DNA of 12,021 nucleotides from positions 1-12,021 of the forward strand of contig JACXUQ010000015.1 of the NCBI GenBank assembly GCA_014763835.1, read 5' to 3'. This stretch comes from Thiotrichales bacterium (GTDB taxonomy: Bacteria > Pseudomonadota > Gammaproteobacteria > Thiomicrospirales > Thiomicrospiraceae). Position 1 is the stretch's first letter. Each line of letters opens with the position of its first letter. A model generated the notes under the pieces. That model did no database searches and had not been told where the DNA came from. It saw only the letters and a program-made list of their open reading frames with translations. The translations under genes were made by a program, and so were the position numbers. Shown in pieces: positions 5,955-12,021 of the stretch.

Positions 5955-8363
5955 TTGCCGCTTACTCTCGAAATTCTGGGTGCCCACGGCGGTGCTGGCG
6001 CCCAAGTCCATTGCAGCTGCTTCCGTGTCGGCAAACACACGCTGATTGACGCCGGGCACCTTCTGGCCGACCTGAGCGATGAGCTGGAGCAGATTCACAA
6101 CCTCTTTCTCACCCATGCGCACAGCGATCACATTCGCGACCTGCCCTTTTTGATTGACAACGTTTATGGCCGCCTGACCCAACCGCTGCGTATTTTCGCC
6201 GCCCAACAGACCATCGATGCGTTGACCCGCCACCTGTTCAACGGCGAAATCTGGCCGGCGTTTCATACCTTCAACCATCCGCAACTGCACCAGCCTGCCA
6301 TCGAATTCATTGCGCTGGAACCTTACGAACACGTTTTTATTGAAAACTTCAGCCTCACGCCGGTGCCCGCCAACCACACGGTTCCCTGTTACGGCTACTA
6401 TCTCGAAGCCAACCATCAAGGCGTGCTCATCAGCGGCGACACCACGCTCAACCCCGAATTGAACCGCTGGATTAACCAAACCCCCAACCTGCACACGCTG
6501 ATTATCGAAACCTCGTTTCCCAGCGCACTGCAAAACCTCGCCGAAACCAGCCGCCACCTCACCCCCGCCCTGCTCGAACAGCAACTGGCCGGCATTGCGC
6601 GACCGCTCAACATTTACGCCTACCACCTTAAACCGGGCTATCTCCATACCATCGAAAACGAATTGCAGGCGCTGTTTGCCAAACCCGACACACACACCTT
6701 CGGCGGCTGCTTGCAGCACGGGCAATGTCTGGCGATTCATCACGCGCCCCCCCAGATTCAGCTTACCGCGCCAACACCGCCAGCCGACAGCCGCCACACG
6801 CAGTTAAAATCGTTGCTCAAAATCGCTCAGGCCTTGTCGGCCGAAGACTCGCTGGAGCGTCTGCTGGAAATGATTCTGGAAGAGGCCATGGATTTCTCCC
6901 AGGCCGATGCCGGCACACTGTACCGCTATGACGAGAATGAGGCACAGCTGCATTTTGCCGTGGTTAAAAACCGCACCCTCAACCTCCAGCTGGGCGGACT
7001 GGAGAACCCCATTGACTGGCCCGGCCTGCCGCTTTATCTGCCCGACGGCACCCCCAACAGGCAAATGGCTTCGGCGCTGTGCGCCCTGCAAAAACAAGCC
7101 AAACGCATTGACGACCTTTACCGGAATACCGAATTCGATTTCTCCGGCACCCGCCAATTCGATGCCCAAACCGGCTACCGCTCAAAATCCATGCTGGTCG
7201 TACCGCTGTTGAACCAGCGTCAGGAGCTATTGGGCGTACTGCAACTCATCAACAAAACCGATGCCTGCGGTCACCCCACCCTTTTCAGCGCGCAGGACGA
7301 AGCCAACGCCATGGCGCTGGCCGCGCAAGCCGCGCTGTCACTTTCCAACGCCCTGCTCATTCAGCAGATGGAAGCGCTGTTCGAGTCGTTTGCCACCGCC
7401 ATCAACAAAGCCTTTGACGAAAAATGCAGCTTTACCGGCGAACACGTCCTGCAAGTGGCAGAGCTGGCACAGATCATCTCGCAGGCGATTCATGCCGACA
7501 CCACCACCTACCCCGACGTGACCTATTCGCCCGAAACCCTGCACACCATCAAAATCGCCGGACTGGTGCACGATGTCGGCAAAATCGCCACGCCTGAATT
7601 TATCCTCCACAAAGCCACCAAACTCGAAACCAAAGTGGACCGCATAGAACTGATTGCGCTGCGCATGGCGCTCCTCAAGCAGCAAAGCTGGACGCAACGG
7701 CTGGAAACACAGCTTGAGCAACATCACATCGACACACAGCCCTTGCGTGCCGGCTGGGCAGAACACAACGCGGTGCTGGATGACGAACTGGCGTTTTTGC
7801 AACGCATCAACAGCGGCCGCCAACGGCTGAGCGAAGCCGAAGCCGAGCAGATTCGCGCCATCGCCCAGCGCACCTACGAACACAACGCCCAGCCGCATCC
7901 GCTGCTCAACGCCGACGAAGTCTTGAACCTCTGCATTAAACAGGGCACGCTCAACGAACGCGAGCGCCAAATCATTATGGATCACGCCCGTTTGTCGCTG
8001 GAGATGCTGCAAACCCTGCCGTTTCCCAAAAAATACGGCCGCATTGTGGACATTGCCGCCAACCACCACGAAAAACTCAACGGCCAAGGCTATCCGCGCG
8101 GCCTGACCGCCAAAGAGCTGACCCTCGAAGACCAGATTCTGGTACTGGCCGACCTCTATGAGGCGCTCTCCTCGCCCAAGCGTCCCTACAAAACTCCGCT
8201 GACCATTGCCGAAGTAGTGGGCATTTTGTGCGACATGGCTAATCGCGGCGAAATCGATAAAACCCTGTTGCGCTTTTTCTTTGAAAGCGGCACCTACGCC
8301 GCCTACAACCGCTATTTGCGGCCGGAGCAGCTGACCGACTTCAGCCTCACACTGGACGATTGA
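5955..8363 (+). CDS. Metallo-beta-lactamase (class II cyclic nucleotide phosphodiesterase-like)-GAF-HD-GYP protein
   Basis: An 802-residue cytoplasmic protein with three modules and no membrane segment. Residues 1-265 are a metallo-beta-lactamase fold. H54-A-H56-S-D58-H59 is the metal motif, with H141, D162 (SGDTT) and H224 (in YAYHLKPG). The LIIETSFP (182-189) and H-x-KP signatures resemble class II cAMP phosphodiesterases. Residues 285-470 form a GAF sensor domain (GYRSKSMLVVPL, LLGVLQLINK). Residues 475-790 are an HD-GYP domain with H539-D540-V-G-K, H677, H704-H705-E706 and G712-Y713-P714; HD-GYP proteins usually hydrolyse cyclic di-GMP. About 100 extra helical residues lie between the HD pair and H677, including a KATKLE...DRIE stretch seen in a GAF-HD subfamily. 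All catalytic motifs look intact. It is cotranscribed with a cyclase-like DUF3095 gene. Substrates are inferred. Confidence 0.88.
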   Translation: MPLTLEILGAHGGAGAQVHCSCFRVGKHTLIDAGHLLADLSDELEQIHNLFLTHAHSDHIRDLPFLIDNVYGRLTQPLRIFAAQQTIDALTRHLFNGEIWPAFHTFNHPQLHQPAIEFIALEPYEHVFIENFSLTPVPANHTVPCYGYYLEANHQGVLISGDTTLNPELNRWINQTPNLHTLIIETSFPSALQNLAETSRHLTPALLEQQLAGIARPLNIYAYHLKPGYLHTIENELQALFAKPDTHTFGGCLQHGQCLAIHHAPPQIQLTAPTPPADSRHTQLKSLLKIAQALSAEDSLERLLEMILEEAMDFSQADAGTLYRYDENEAQLHFAVVKNRTLNLQLGGLENPIDWPGLPLYLPDGTPNRQMASALCALQKQAKRIDDLYRNTEFDFSGTRQFDAQTGYRSKSMLVVPLLNQRQELLGVLQLINKTDACGHPTLFSAQDEANAMALAAQAALSLSNALLIQQMEALFESFATAINKAFDEKCSFTGEHVLQVAELAQIISQAIHADTTTYPDVTYSPETLHTIKIAGLVHDVGKIATPEFILHKATKLETKVDRIELIALRMALLKQQSWTQRLETQLEQHHIDTQPLRAGWAEHNAVLDDELAFLQRINSGRQRLSEAEAEQIRAIAQRTYEHNAQPHPLLNADEVLNLCIKQGTLNERERQIIMDHARLSLEMLQTLPFPKKYGRIVDIAANHHEKLNGQGYPRGLTAKELTLEDQILVLADLYEALSSPKRPYKTPLTIAEVVGILCDMANRGEIDKTLLRFFFESGTYAAYNRYLRPEQLTDFSLTLDD

Positions 8364-8368
8364 GGAGG
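8362..8368 (+). promoter_or_regulatory. Ribosome binding site fixing the DUF3095 start
   Basis: GAGGAGG overlaps the stop codon of the upstream gene and sits 6 nt before ATG at 8375. A TTG at 8360 in the same frame would place this site inside the coding sequence, so ATG 8375 is preferred. Confidence 0.8.
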
Positions 8369-8374
8369 CAGACC

Positions 8375-9532
8375 ATGCCAGACCACGCCGATTTTGTCGC
8401 GCAGATTCCGCTCACCAACGACTTTGCAGAAACCCTCAAAGCCAGCTCATTTGCGCGCATTCCAGACGACTGGTATGTGGTGGTGGCCGACATTGCCAAC
8501 TCCACCCGCGCCATCGAAAACGGTGGCTACCGCGCCATCAACGCCGTGGGCGGCAGCGCCATTGCGGCGGTGCTCAACGCCTGTCAGCCGCAACCGGTTC
8601 CCTATGTGTTCGGCGGCGACGGCGCGACCTTCTGCATTCCGCCCCCTCTCAAAAACAAGGTCGAAGCCGCGCTCAGAGGCACGCAGATTTTGGCGCAAGA
8701 GAGTGCGGCCTTGACCCTGCGCGTCGGGCTCGTGCCGGTGGCGCAACTGCACAGGCCGGTCAAGGTGACGCGCTTTGAACGCAGCGCTCATCTGATGCAG
8801 TATTTTTTTATTGGCGGCGGGCTCGAAGAGGCCGATCAAATCGTCAAACAAGGCGCTTTTCTGCTGCATGACGCCACCCCCGCGCAGGCCGATTTCAGCG
8901 GCTTTGAATGCCGCTGGAACGAGATTCCCAGCCCCAAAGCCCTGACCTGCAGCCTGATTGTCAAACCGCGCTGCCAAAGCGAAAGCGACGCTTTACAGTT
9001 TTACACTGACTTTAACGCCACTTTGCAGCGCTTTATTGGCAGCAACGCCGAATTCTGTCCGCTCTCGCAGACCGGCTTGGCGTTGAGCCTGAATCCGCAG
9101 AAATTCATGCTCGAAACCTACAGCAAACACCCGCAGGCCGGCGCGATGCGGCGCGCCTTGGATACGCTAAAAATCCTGTTTGAAAATCTGGTAGGCAAAA
9201 CCTGGATGCGCTTTAGCCTGACCCACAACGGCTTTAACTGGGGAGAGTATAAAACCGATCTCATCCGCCACAGCGATTATGAAAAAGTGGATGACGCCCT
9301 GCGCATGGTGTTTGCGTGCGATGAAGCGCCGCTAAAAGCGTTGCTCAACTGGCTCGAAAATGAATACCGCGCCGGCCGGCTCTATTACGGCTGCCACCGC
9401 ACCCACGCCGCGCTGATTACCTGCATGGTCTTTCAAACCGGCGTCAATCATATCCACTTTGTAGATGCCACCGAAGGCGGCTACGCCATGGCCGCCAAAC
9501 AACTCAAACAACAAATGGCCGCGCAGAATTGA
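8375..9532 (+). CDS. DUF3095 family protein, predicted nucleotidyl-cyclase-like
   Basis: A 385-residue soluble protein that I recognise as DUF3095. The N-terminal half carries a cyclase/GGDEF-like palm signature. It has a hydrophobic strand ending in D39-I-x-N-S-T44, then a helix (about 51-69), then a beta hairpin with FGGDGATF (79-86), where D82 would be the second metal-binding Asp. This is the order of metal-binding elements in class III adenylyl cyclases. A further family block, YYGCHRTHAALITC (337-350), is followed by HIHFVDATEGGYA (359-371). The gene starts 11 nt after the upstream phosphodiesterase/HD-GYP gene and shares its transcript, which supports a joint second-messenger role. Family assignment is fairly secure; cyclase activity is inference, and a degenerate binding-only domain is possible. 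Confidence 0.85.
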   Translation: MPDHADFVAQIPLTNDFAETLKASSFARIPDDWYVVVADIANSTRAIENGGYRAINAVGGSAIAAVLNACQPQPVPYVFGGDGATFCIPPPLKNKVEAALRGTQILAQESAALTLRVGLVPVAQLHRPVKVTRFERSAHLMQYFFIGGGLEEADQIVKQGAFLLHDATPAQADFSGFECRWNEIPSPKALTCSLIVKPRCQSESDALQFYTDFNATLQRFIGSNAEFCPLSQTGLALSLNPQKFMLETYSKHPQAGAMRRALDTLKILFENLVGKTWMRFSLTHNGFNWGEYKTDLIRHSDYEKVDDALRMVFACDEAPLKALLNWLENEYRAGRLYYGCHRTHAALITCMVFQTGVNHIHFVDATEGGYAMAAKQLKQQMAAQN

Positions 9533-9543
9533 ACAGGCCGGGT
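9533..9543 (+). repeat. Recurrent motif ACAGGCCGGGT, copy 2
   Basis: Exact copy directly after the DUF3095 stop codon, in the 26-nt gap between two convergent genes, followed by TTAAG and seven T. It looks like one arm of a terminator such as that at 5816-5852 with the facing arm missing. Nothing else is seen in this gap. Confidence 0.6.
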
Positions 9544-9558
9544 TAAGTTTTTTTGGGG

Positions 9559-10335
9559 TTATGCTTCGACGCGACGTGTAAACACCCAGTCGGTTTCGTT
9601 GGAGAGTTCAGGGGCAAAGGCGTAGCCTTCGTAGTTGAAGTACTTGAGTTCTTCGGGGTTTTCAATACGCTGGTCAGCCGCGTAACGCGCCATAAGGCCG
9701 CGCGCTTTTTTGGCGTAGAAGCTGATGATTTTGTACTGGCCATTTTTCCAATCCTTGAAAATCGGCGTAATAATGCGCGCGTTGAGCAGCTTGGGTTTGA
9801 CCGCCTTGAAATACTCATTGGAGGCCAGATTCACCAGCGTATGGCTGCCCTGTTCAGCCAGCTCTGCATTCAACTGTTCGGTCAGTGCGTTGCCCCAAAA
9901 CGCATACAAATCTTTGCCTTTGGCATTGGCAAACGCCGTGCCCATCTCCAAGCGGTAAGGCAGCATCAAATCGCAGGGCTTAAGCAGACCGTACAGTCCC
10001 GAAAGAATACGCAGATGGTTTTGCAGGTAATTCACGCCCGCCTCATCCAGCGAATAGGCATCCAACCCCTGGTAGACATCGCCTTTAAAAAGCCACGCGG
10101 CCTGCTTGGCGGTTTCTTGAGGAAACGGCAGGCGCCAATTCTGAAAGCGTTCATAATTCAGCTCGGCCAGCGCATCGCTGATGTGCATCAGCTGACCGAT
10201 TTCAACCGGCCCGATTTTCTGCAACTCGGCGATTAACTGCGCCGCCGGCTCCAAAAACACACAGTGCGATTGCTGCGCAGTTTGCACCGCTGTTTTTTCA
10301 TCCAGCGATTTAGCTGGCGAGACAAGCATTAACAT
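9559..10335 (-). CDS. yaaA: Peroxide stress protein YaaA (UPF0246/DUF328)
   Basis: A 258-residue cytoplasmic protein, the same length as E. coli YaaA, which lowers free intracellular iron and limits damage during hydrogen peroxide stress. Family blocks seen are SPAKSLD (6-12), SGLYGLLKP (112-120), MLPYRLEMGT (124-133), LVNLASNEYF (167-176) and SFYAKKARGLMARY (205-218). The ATG at 10335 follows AAGGAG (10346-10341) with a 5-nt gap, and the family motif begins at once, so the start is firm. It converges on the DUF3095 gene, with stops 26 nt apart. It appears monocistronic, with its own promoter. E. coli yaaA is controlled by OxyR; no convincing OxyR site is visible here. Confidence 0.95.
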   Translation of the reverse strand: MLMLVSPAKSLDEKTAVQTAQQSHCVFLEPAAQLIAELQKIGPVEIGQLMHISDALAELNYERFQNWRLPFPQETAKQAAWLFKGDVYQGLDAYSLDEAGVNYLQNHLRILSGLYGLLKPCDLMLPYRLEMGTAFANAKGKDLYAFWGNALTEQLNAELAEQGSHTLVNLASNEYFKAVKPKLLNARIITPIFKDWKNGQYKIISFYAKKARGLMARYAADQRIENPEELKYFNYEGYAFAPELSNETDWVFTRRVEA

Positions 10336-10416
10336 TTTTTCTCCTTAGGGCGCGCGGCGCTGGCCGCAAAAACGCCTGTTTAGTCTTGTTCAATCATGTT
10401 CAGTAATATGCCAACC

Positions 10417-10445
10417 ATTATAGAAGCGCGCGCACGCGATGGCAA
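10417..10445 (-). promoter_or_regulatory. Sigma-70 promoter of yaaA
   Basis: Reading on the minus strand, TTGCCA (10445-10440, 5 of 6) is followed after a 17-nt spacer by a perfect TATAAT (10422-10417). Transcription would start near 10410 and give a leader of about 75 nt. In that leader two TGTTCA boxes (10387-10392 and 10397-10402, plus-strand reading) lie exactly 10 bp apart, a possible protein site. Confidence 0.7.
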
Positions 10446-10479
10446 AACCGTCTCACCCATATCATCGCTATGCGCCTTC

Positions 10480-10490
10480 ACCCGGCCTGT
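10480..10490 (-). repeat. Recurrent motif ACAGGCCGGGT, copy 3
   Basis: Exact minus-strand copy in the 259-nt divergent gap between yaaA and the small secreted gene, upstream of the yaaA promoter. With its preceding T-run it is identical over 19 nt (10480-10498) to plus-strand 11610-11628. Confidence 0.6.
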
Positions 10491-10594
10491 GCAAAAAAAG
10501 GTTGCAATGCCAAATTAAATAAGTAAACCCTTATATAAGTTTTAGCTATGCTAGCATTCATTTAATTTATTACAACTTTGTGACAGGTGCTTCC

Positions 10595-10858
10595 ATGAAA
10601 AAAACGAAACAAACGCTTTTGGCCGCCAGCGCCGCAATCGTCCTTTTGACAGCTACCCAAAGCCAAGCTGACAGCTGGGCATTTGATGGCAGTAAACAAC
10701 AAATTCAAGCCGCTGTGAGCGAGGCGCAGGCGCTTCGCGCACAACAGAATTTATTTGCAGAGGTCTATCAAAACCAGGTTATGTGCTGGTCTTGGGATGC
10801 CTGTGTGGATAAACCCCGCGTTTACGGTGTAGTTTACGACACCTACGCGTTCAACTAA
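10595..10858 (+). CDS. Small secreted protein of unknown function
   Basis: An 87-residue protein with a clear Sec signal peptide: MKKTKQ, a hydrophobic core (about 7-20), then TQSQA with cleavage probably after A25. The mature part is about 62 residues: an amphipathic helix (about 33-58, Gln- and Ala-rich) followed by VMCWSWDAC, whose C64 and C70 could form a disulfide in the periplasm, and a Tyr-rich end. There is no lipobox. I recognise no family. ATG 10595 is chosen because AGGTG at 10585-10589 precedes it and the signal peptide begins there; GTG 10580 would add five residues. It is a single-gene unit with an AT-rich upstream region and a terminator. TATGCT at 10547-10552 may be its -10 box, without a convincing -35. 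Confidence 0.72.
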   Translation: MKKTKQTLLAASAAIVLLTATQSQADSWAFDGSKQQIQAAVSEAQALRAQQNLFAEVYQNQVMCWSWDACVDKPRVYGVVYDTYAFN

Positions 10859-10889
10859 GGGAAAGCTGCGCTTCCAAGCCGCCAAACCG

Positions 10890-10915
10890 CTGTACTCTCC
10901 TGCTGTACTCTCCTA
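10890..10915. repeat. 13-nt tandem duplication
   Basis: CTGTACTCTCCTG is followed at once by CTGTACTCTCCTA (12 of 13 identical). It lies just before the terminator of the small secreted gene and is probably a local duplication with no coding effect. Confidence 0.85.
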
Positions 10916-10918
10916 AAG

Positions 10919-10954
10919 AGCCTTATTGCCGTCAATACGGTAATAAGGCTTTTT
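10919..10954 (+). terminator. Intrinsic terminator after the small secreted gene
   Basis: A 14-bp stem, AGCCTTATTGCCGT / ACGGTAATAAGGCT, with one G-T pair and a CAAT loop, is followed by TTTT. It sits 60 nt after the stop and separates this gene from the transporter gene. Confidence 0.92.
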
Positions 10955-11018
10955 AATCGCCTCTCCCCACACTTTCCGTTAAAATTCGTAGCCATTTATT
11001 TTTTGCTACGGAGCCGTT

Positions 11019-11879
11019 ATGTCTGCCGATCTGTTAACCCAGGTTATCCTGCCCGCCGCCCTCTTTCTGATTATGTTCGGCATGGGGTTATCGCTGAAAC
11101 CGGCCGACTTCAGCGCCGTCGTTCGCGCGCCCAAAGCCGTCGCCATCGGACTGGTCGGGCAGATGTTACTCTTGCCGCTAATCGCCTTTGGCCTTGCCAT
11201 TGTGCTGGCGCTGCCGCCCGAAATCGCCGTGGGTTTGATGATTATTGCGCTCGCACCCGGTGGAGCAACCTCCAATCTGTTTACCTATCTGGCCAGGGGC
11301 GATGTGTCGCTCTCCATCACCCTCACCGCTGTCGTGAGCCTGATTACGCCCTTTACCATCCCTTTGGTGGCCGCCTTGAGCATGGTTTATTTTATGGGCA
11401 GCGGCACCGAATTCACGCTGCCCATTGTCAAAACCATTGTGCAGCTCTTGCTCATCACCGTAATTCCGGTGGCCTTGGGCATGTTTGTGCTGTCGCGCTG
11501 GCCCCATGCGGCGGCCAGAATGGAGGCCTTTTTCAAATGGTTTTCGGTCGCGTTTCTGCTGCTGGTCATCGCCCTGATTGTGCTTAAAAACGCCCACAAC
11601 ATGGCAAGCTTTTTTGCACAGGCCGGGTTAGCCACGCTGCTGCTGAATGTCAGCGTACTGATTTTGGGATATCAACTCGCCCAGCGCAGCCGTTTATCGC
11701 AACCGCAGGCGATTGCCATCGGTTTTGAAGTGGGCATTCAAAACGGCACGCTGGCGCTGGTGGTGGCCGGGACCTTGATTGGCAATGCCGCCATGATGAT
11801 CCCGGCCGTGACCTATTCTTTGCTGATGTTTGCCAGCGGTGCGGCTTTTGCCTGGTGGATCAAACGCCGCACGGTCTGA
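11019..11879 (+). CDS. Bile acid:sodium symporter (BASS) family transporter
   Basis: A 286-residue inner-membrane protein with eight to ten hydrophobic segments, typical of bacterial BASS transporters, which couple sodium entry to uptake of an organic anion. Seen are GMGLSLKP (21-28), ALAPGGATSN (77-86) and GFEVGIQNGTLA (235-246). E237 and Q241 correspond to sodium-site residues of the family, and the PGG and GIQNG segments to the discontinuous helices that cross at the substrate site. The ATG at 11019 has CGGAG 5 nt upstream. A 6-bp stem (CGTAGC 10987-10992 with GCTACG 11005-11010) ends at that ribosome site. The substrate cannot be read from sequence; bacterial members carry bile acid analogues, pantoate or other organic anions. 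It stands alone between two terminators. Confidence 0.92.
   Translation: MSADLLTQVILPAALFLIMFGMGLSLKPADFSAVVRAPKAVAIGLVGQMLLLPLIAFGLAIVLALPPEIAVGLMIIALAPGGATSNLFTYLARGDVSLSITLTAVVSLITPFTIPLVAALSMVYFMGSGTEFTLPIVKTIVQLLLITVIPVALGMFVLSRWPHAAARMEAFFKWFSVAFLLLVIALIVLKNAHNMASFFAQAGLATLLLNVSVLILGYQLAQRSRLSQPQAIAIGFEVGIQNGTLALVVAGTLIGNAAMMIPAVTYSLLMFASGAAFAWWIKRRTV
11618..11628 (+). repeat. Recurrent motif ACAGGCCGGGT, copy 4
   Basis: Exact copy inside the transporter gene (codons for residues 200-204, reading AQAGL). Extended copies are TTTTTTGCACAGGCCGGGT, shared with 10480-10498 in inverted orientation, and ACAGGCCGGGTTA, shared with 9533-9545. Confidence 0.55.
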
Positions 11880-11934
11880 ATGCGCGCGCCCTAAACGTGC
11901 ATAAAACGCATAAAACACACAACACCCATAAAAG

Positions 11935-11961
11935 AAAAAGGCCTGAAAATCAGGCCTTTTT
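11935..11961. terminator. Bidirectional intrinsic terminator
   Basis: A perfect 12-bp stem, AAAAAGGCCTGA / TCAGGCCTTTTT, with an AAA loop lies 55 nt after the transporter stop. The A-run and T-run on the two sides make it work on either strand, which suits a convergent gene to the right. Confidence 0.92.
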
Positions 11962-12021
11962 GCTAAGCGACACGTGACATCAGATTTCAGTGATTGTGCG
12001 GCTTAACGCCCACGCTTTCCA
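11962..12021 (-). other. Right edge: possible C-terminal end of a convergent gene
   Basis: Two minus-strand frames are open from the edge and stop shortly before the terminator: one ends RTITEI with a TGA at 11982-11980, the other ends VKPHNH with a TGA at 11989-11987. The symmetrical terminator suggests that one is the end of a real gene, but too little is present to name it or to choose. Confidence 0.25.

Noticed and set aside
5865..6797. A 310-codon open frame on the minus strand
   Set aside because: It lies opposite the metallo-beta-lactamase domain, whose motifs are intact on the plus strand. The minus frame shows only the biased composition of an antisense reading of GC-rich coding DNA.
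7338..8087. A 249-codon open frame on the minus strand
   Set aside because: It is a shadow of the HD-GYP coding region; the plus-strand frame holds the HD and GYP motifs.
8360..8374. TTG at 8360 as the start of the DUF3095 gene
   Set aside because: It would put the strong GAGGAGG site inside the gene; ATG 8375 has this site at ideal spacing.
9533..9558. Full terminator between the DUF3095 and yaaA genes
   Set aside because: There is a T-run of seven, but no stable facing arm is found for the GC-rich motif, so no intrinsic terminator is claimed.
9553..10236. A 227-codon open frame on the plus strand
   Set aside because: It is antisense to yaaA, whose family blocks are unmistakable on the minus strand; no ribosome site or known motif is present on the plus strand.
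11003..11587. A 194-codon plus-strand frame overlapping the transporter gene
   Set aside because: It runs out of frame through the BASS gene and is Arg/His-rich, typical of an off-frame reading; the BASS frame has the ribosome site and all family motifs.

Overview
The window looks like ordinary chromosome of a gammaproteobacterium. Its genes include a gammaproteobacterial-type Hsp33, a YaaA of exactly the E. coli length, a DUF3095 protein and a BASS transporter. A member of the Thiomicrospira/Hydrogenovibrio-like sulfur oxidisers would fit, but that is a guess. There is no IS element, tRNA, rRNA or CRISPR array. Base composition is moderate, and by eye 5955-9532 is more GC-rich than the pilin region before it.

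Layout from left to right. (1) 26-880 is hslO (Hsp33), a chaperone that here has kept only two of the four zinc-binding cysteines that define its redox switch. (2) 1088-5798 is a tight four-gene operon of type IV pilin/pseudopilin-like proteins, with gaps of 12 nt, 11 nt and a 1-nt overlap. All four share an extracellular core with a PCPD(x)DxDG-type motif. The third has a proline-rich insert in a predicted disulfide loop and an extra C-terminal beta domain. The fourth ends in RTX-like Asp/Gly repeats. No pilus ATPase, platform protein or prepilin peptidase lies in the window, so assembly machinery must be supplied from elsewhere. A stem-loop terminator closes the operon. (3) 5955-9532 is a two-gene operon. 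It encodes a three-module protein (class II cyclic-nucleotide-phosphodiesterase-like metallo-beta-lactamase fold, GAF, HD-GYP) followed by a DUF3095 protein with a nucleotidyl-cyclase-like palm signature. Together they look like a maker/breaker pair for a nucleotide second messenger. (4) yaaA (peroxide stress, minus strand, 9559-10335) converges on that operon and has a good sigma-70 promoter. (5) 10595-10858 encodes a small secreted protein of unknown function, followed by a strong terminator. (6) 11019-11879 is a BASS-family sodium-coupled transporter, followed by a symmetrical terminator that probably also serves a convergent gene beyond the right edge.

The most notable points are the modular pilin paralog cluster, the predicted cyclase/phosphodiesterase module, the cysteine-poor Hsp33, and a short motif (ACAGGCCGGGT). 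That motif occurs four times exactly in the right half of the window, and one copy forms an arm of a terminator, in the way known DNA uptake sequences do.
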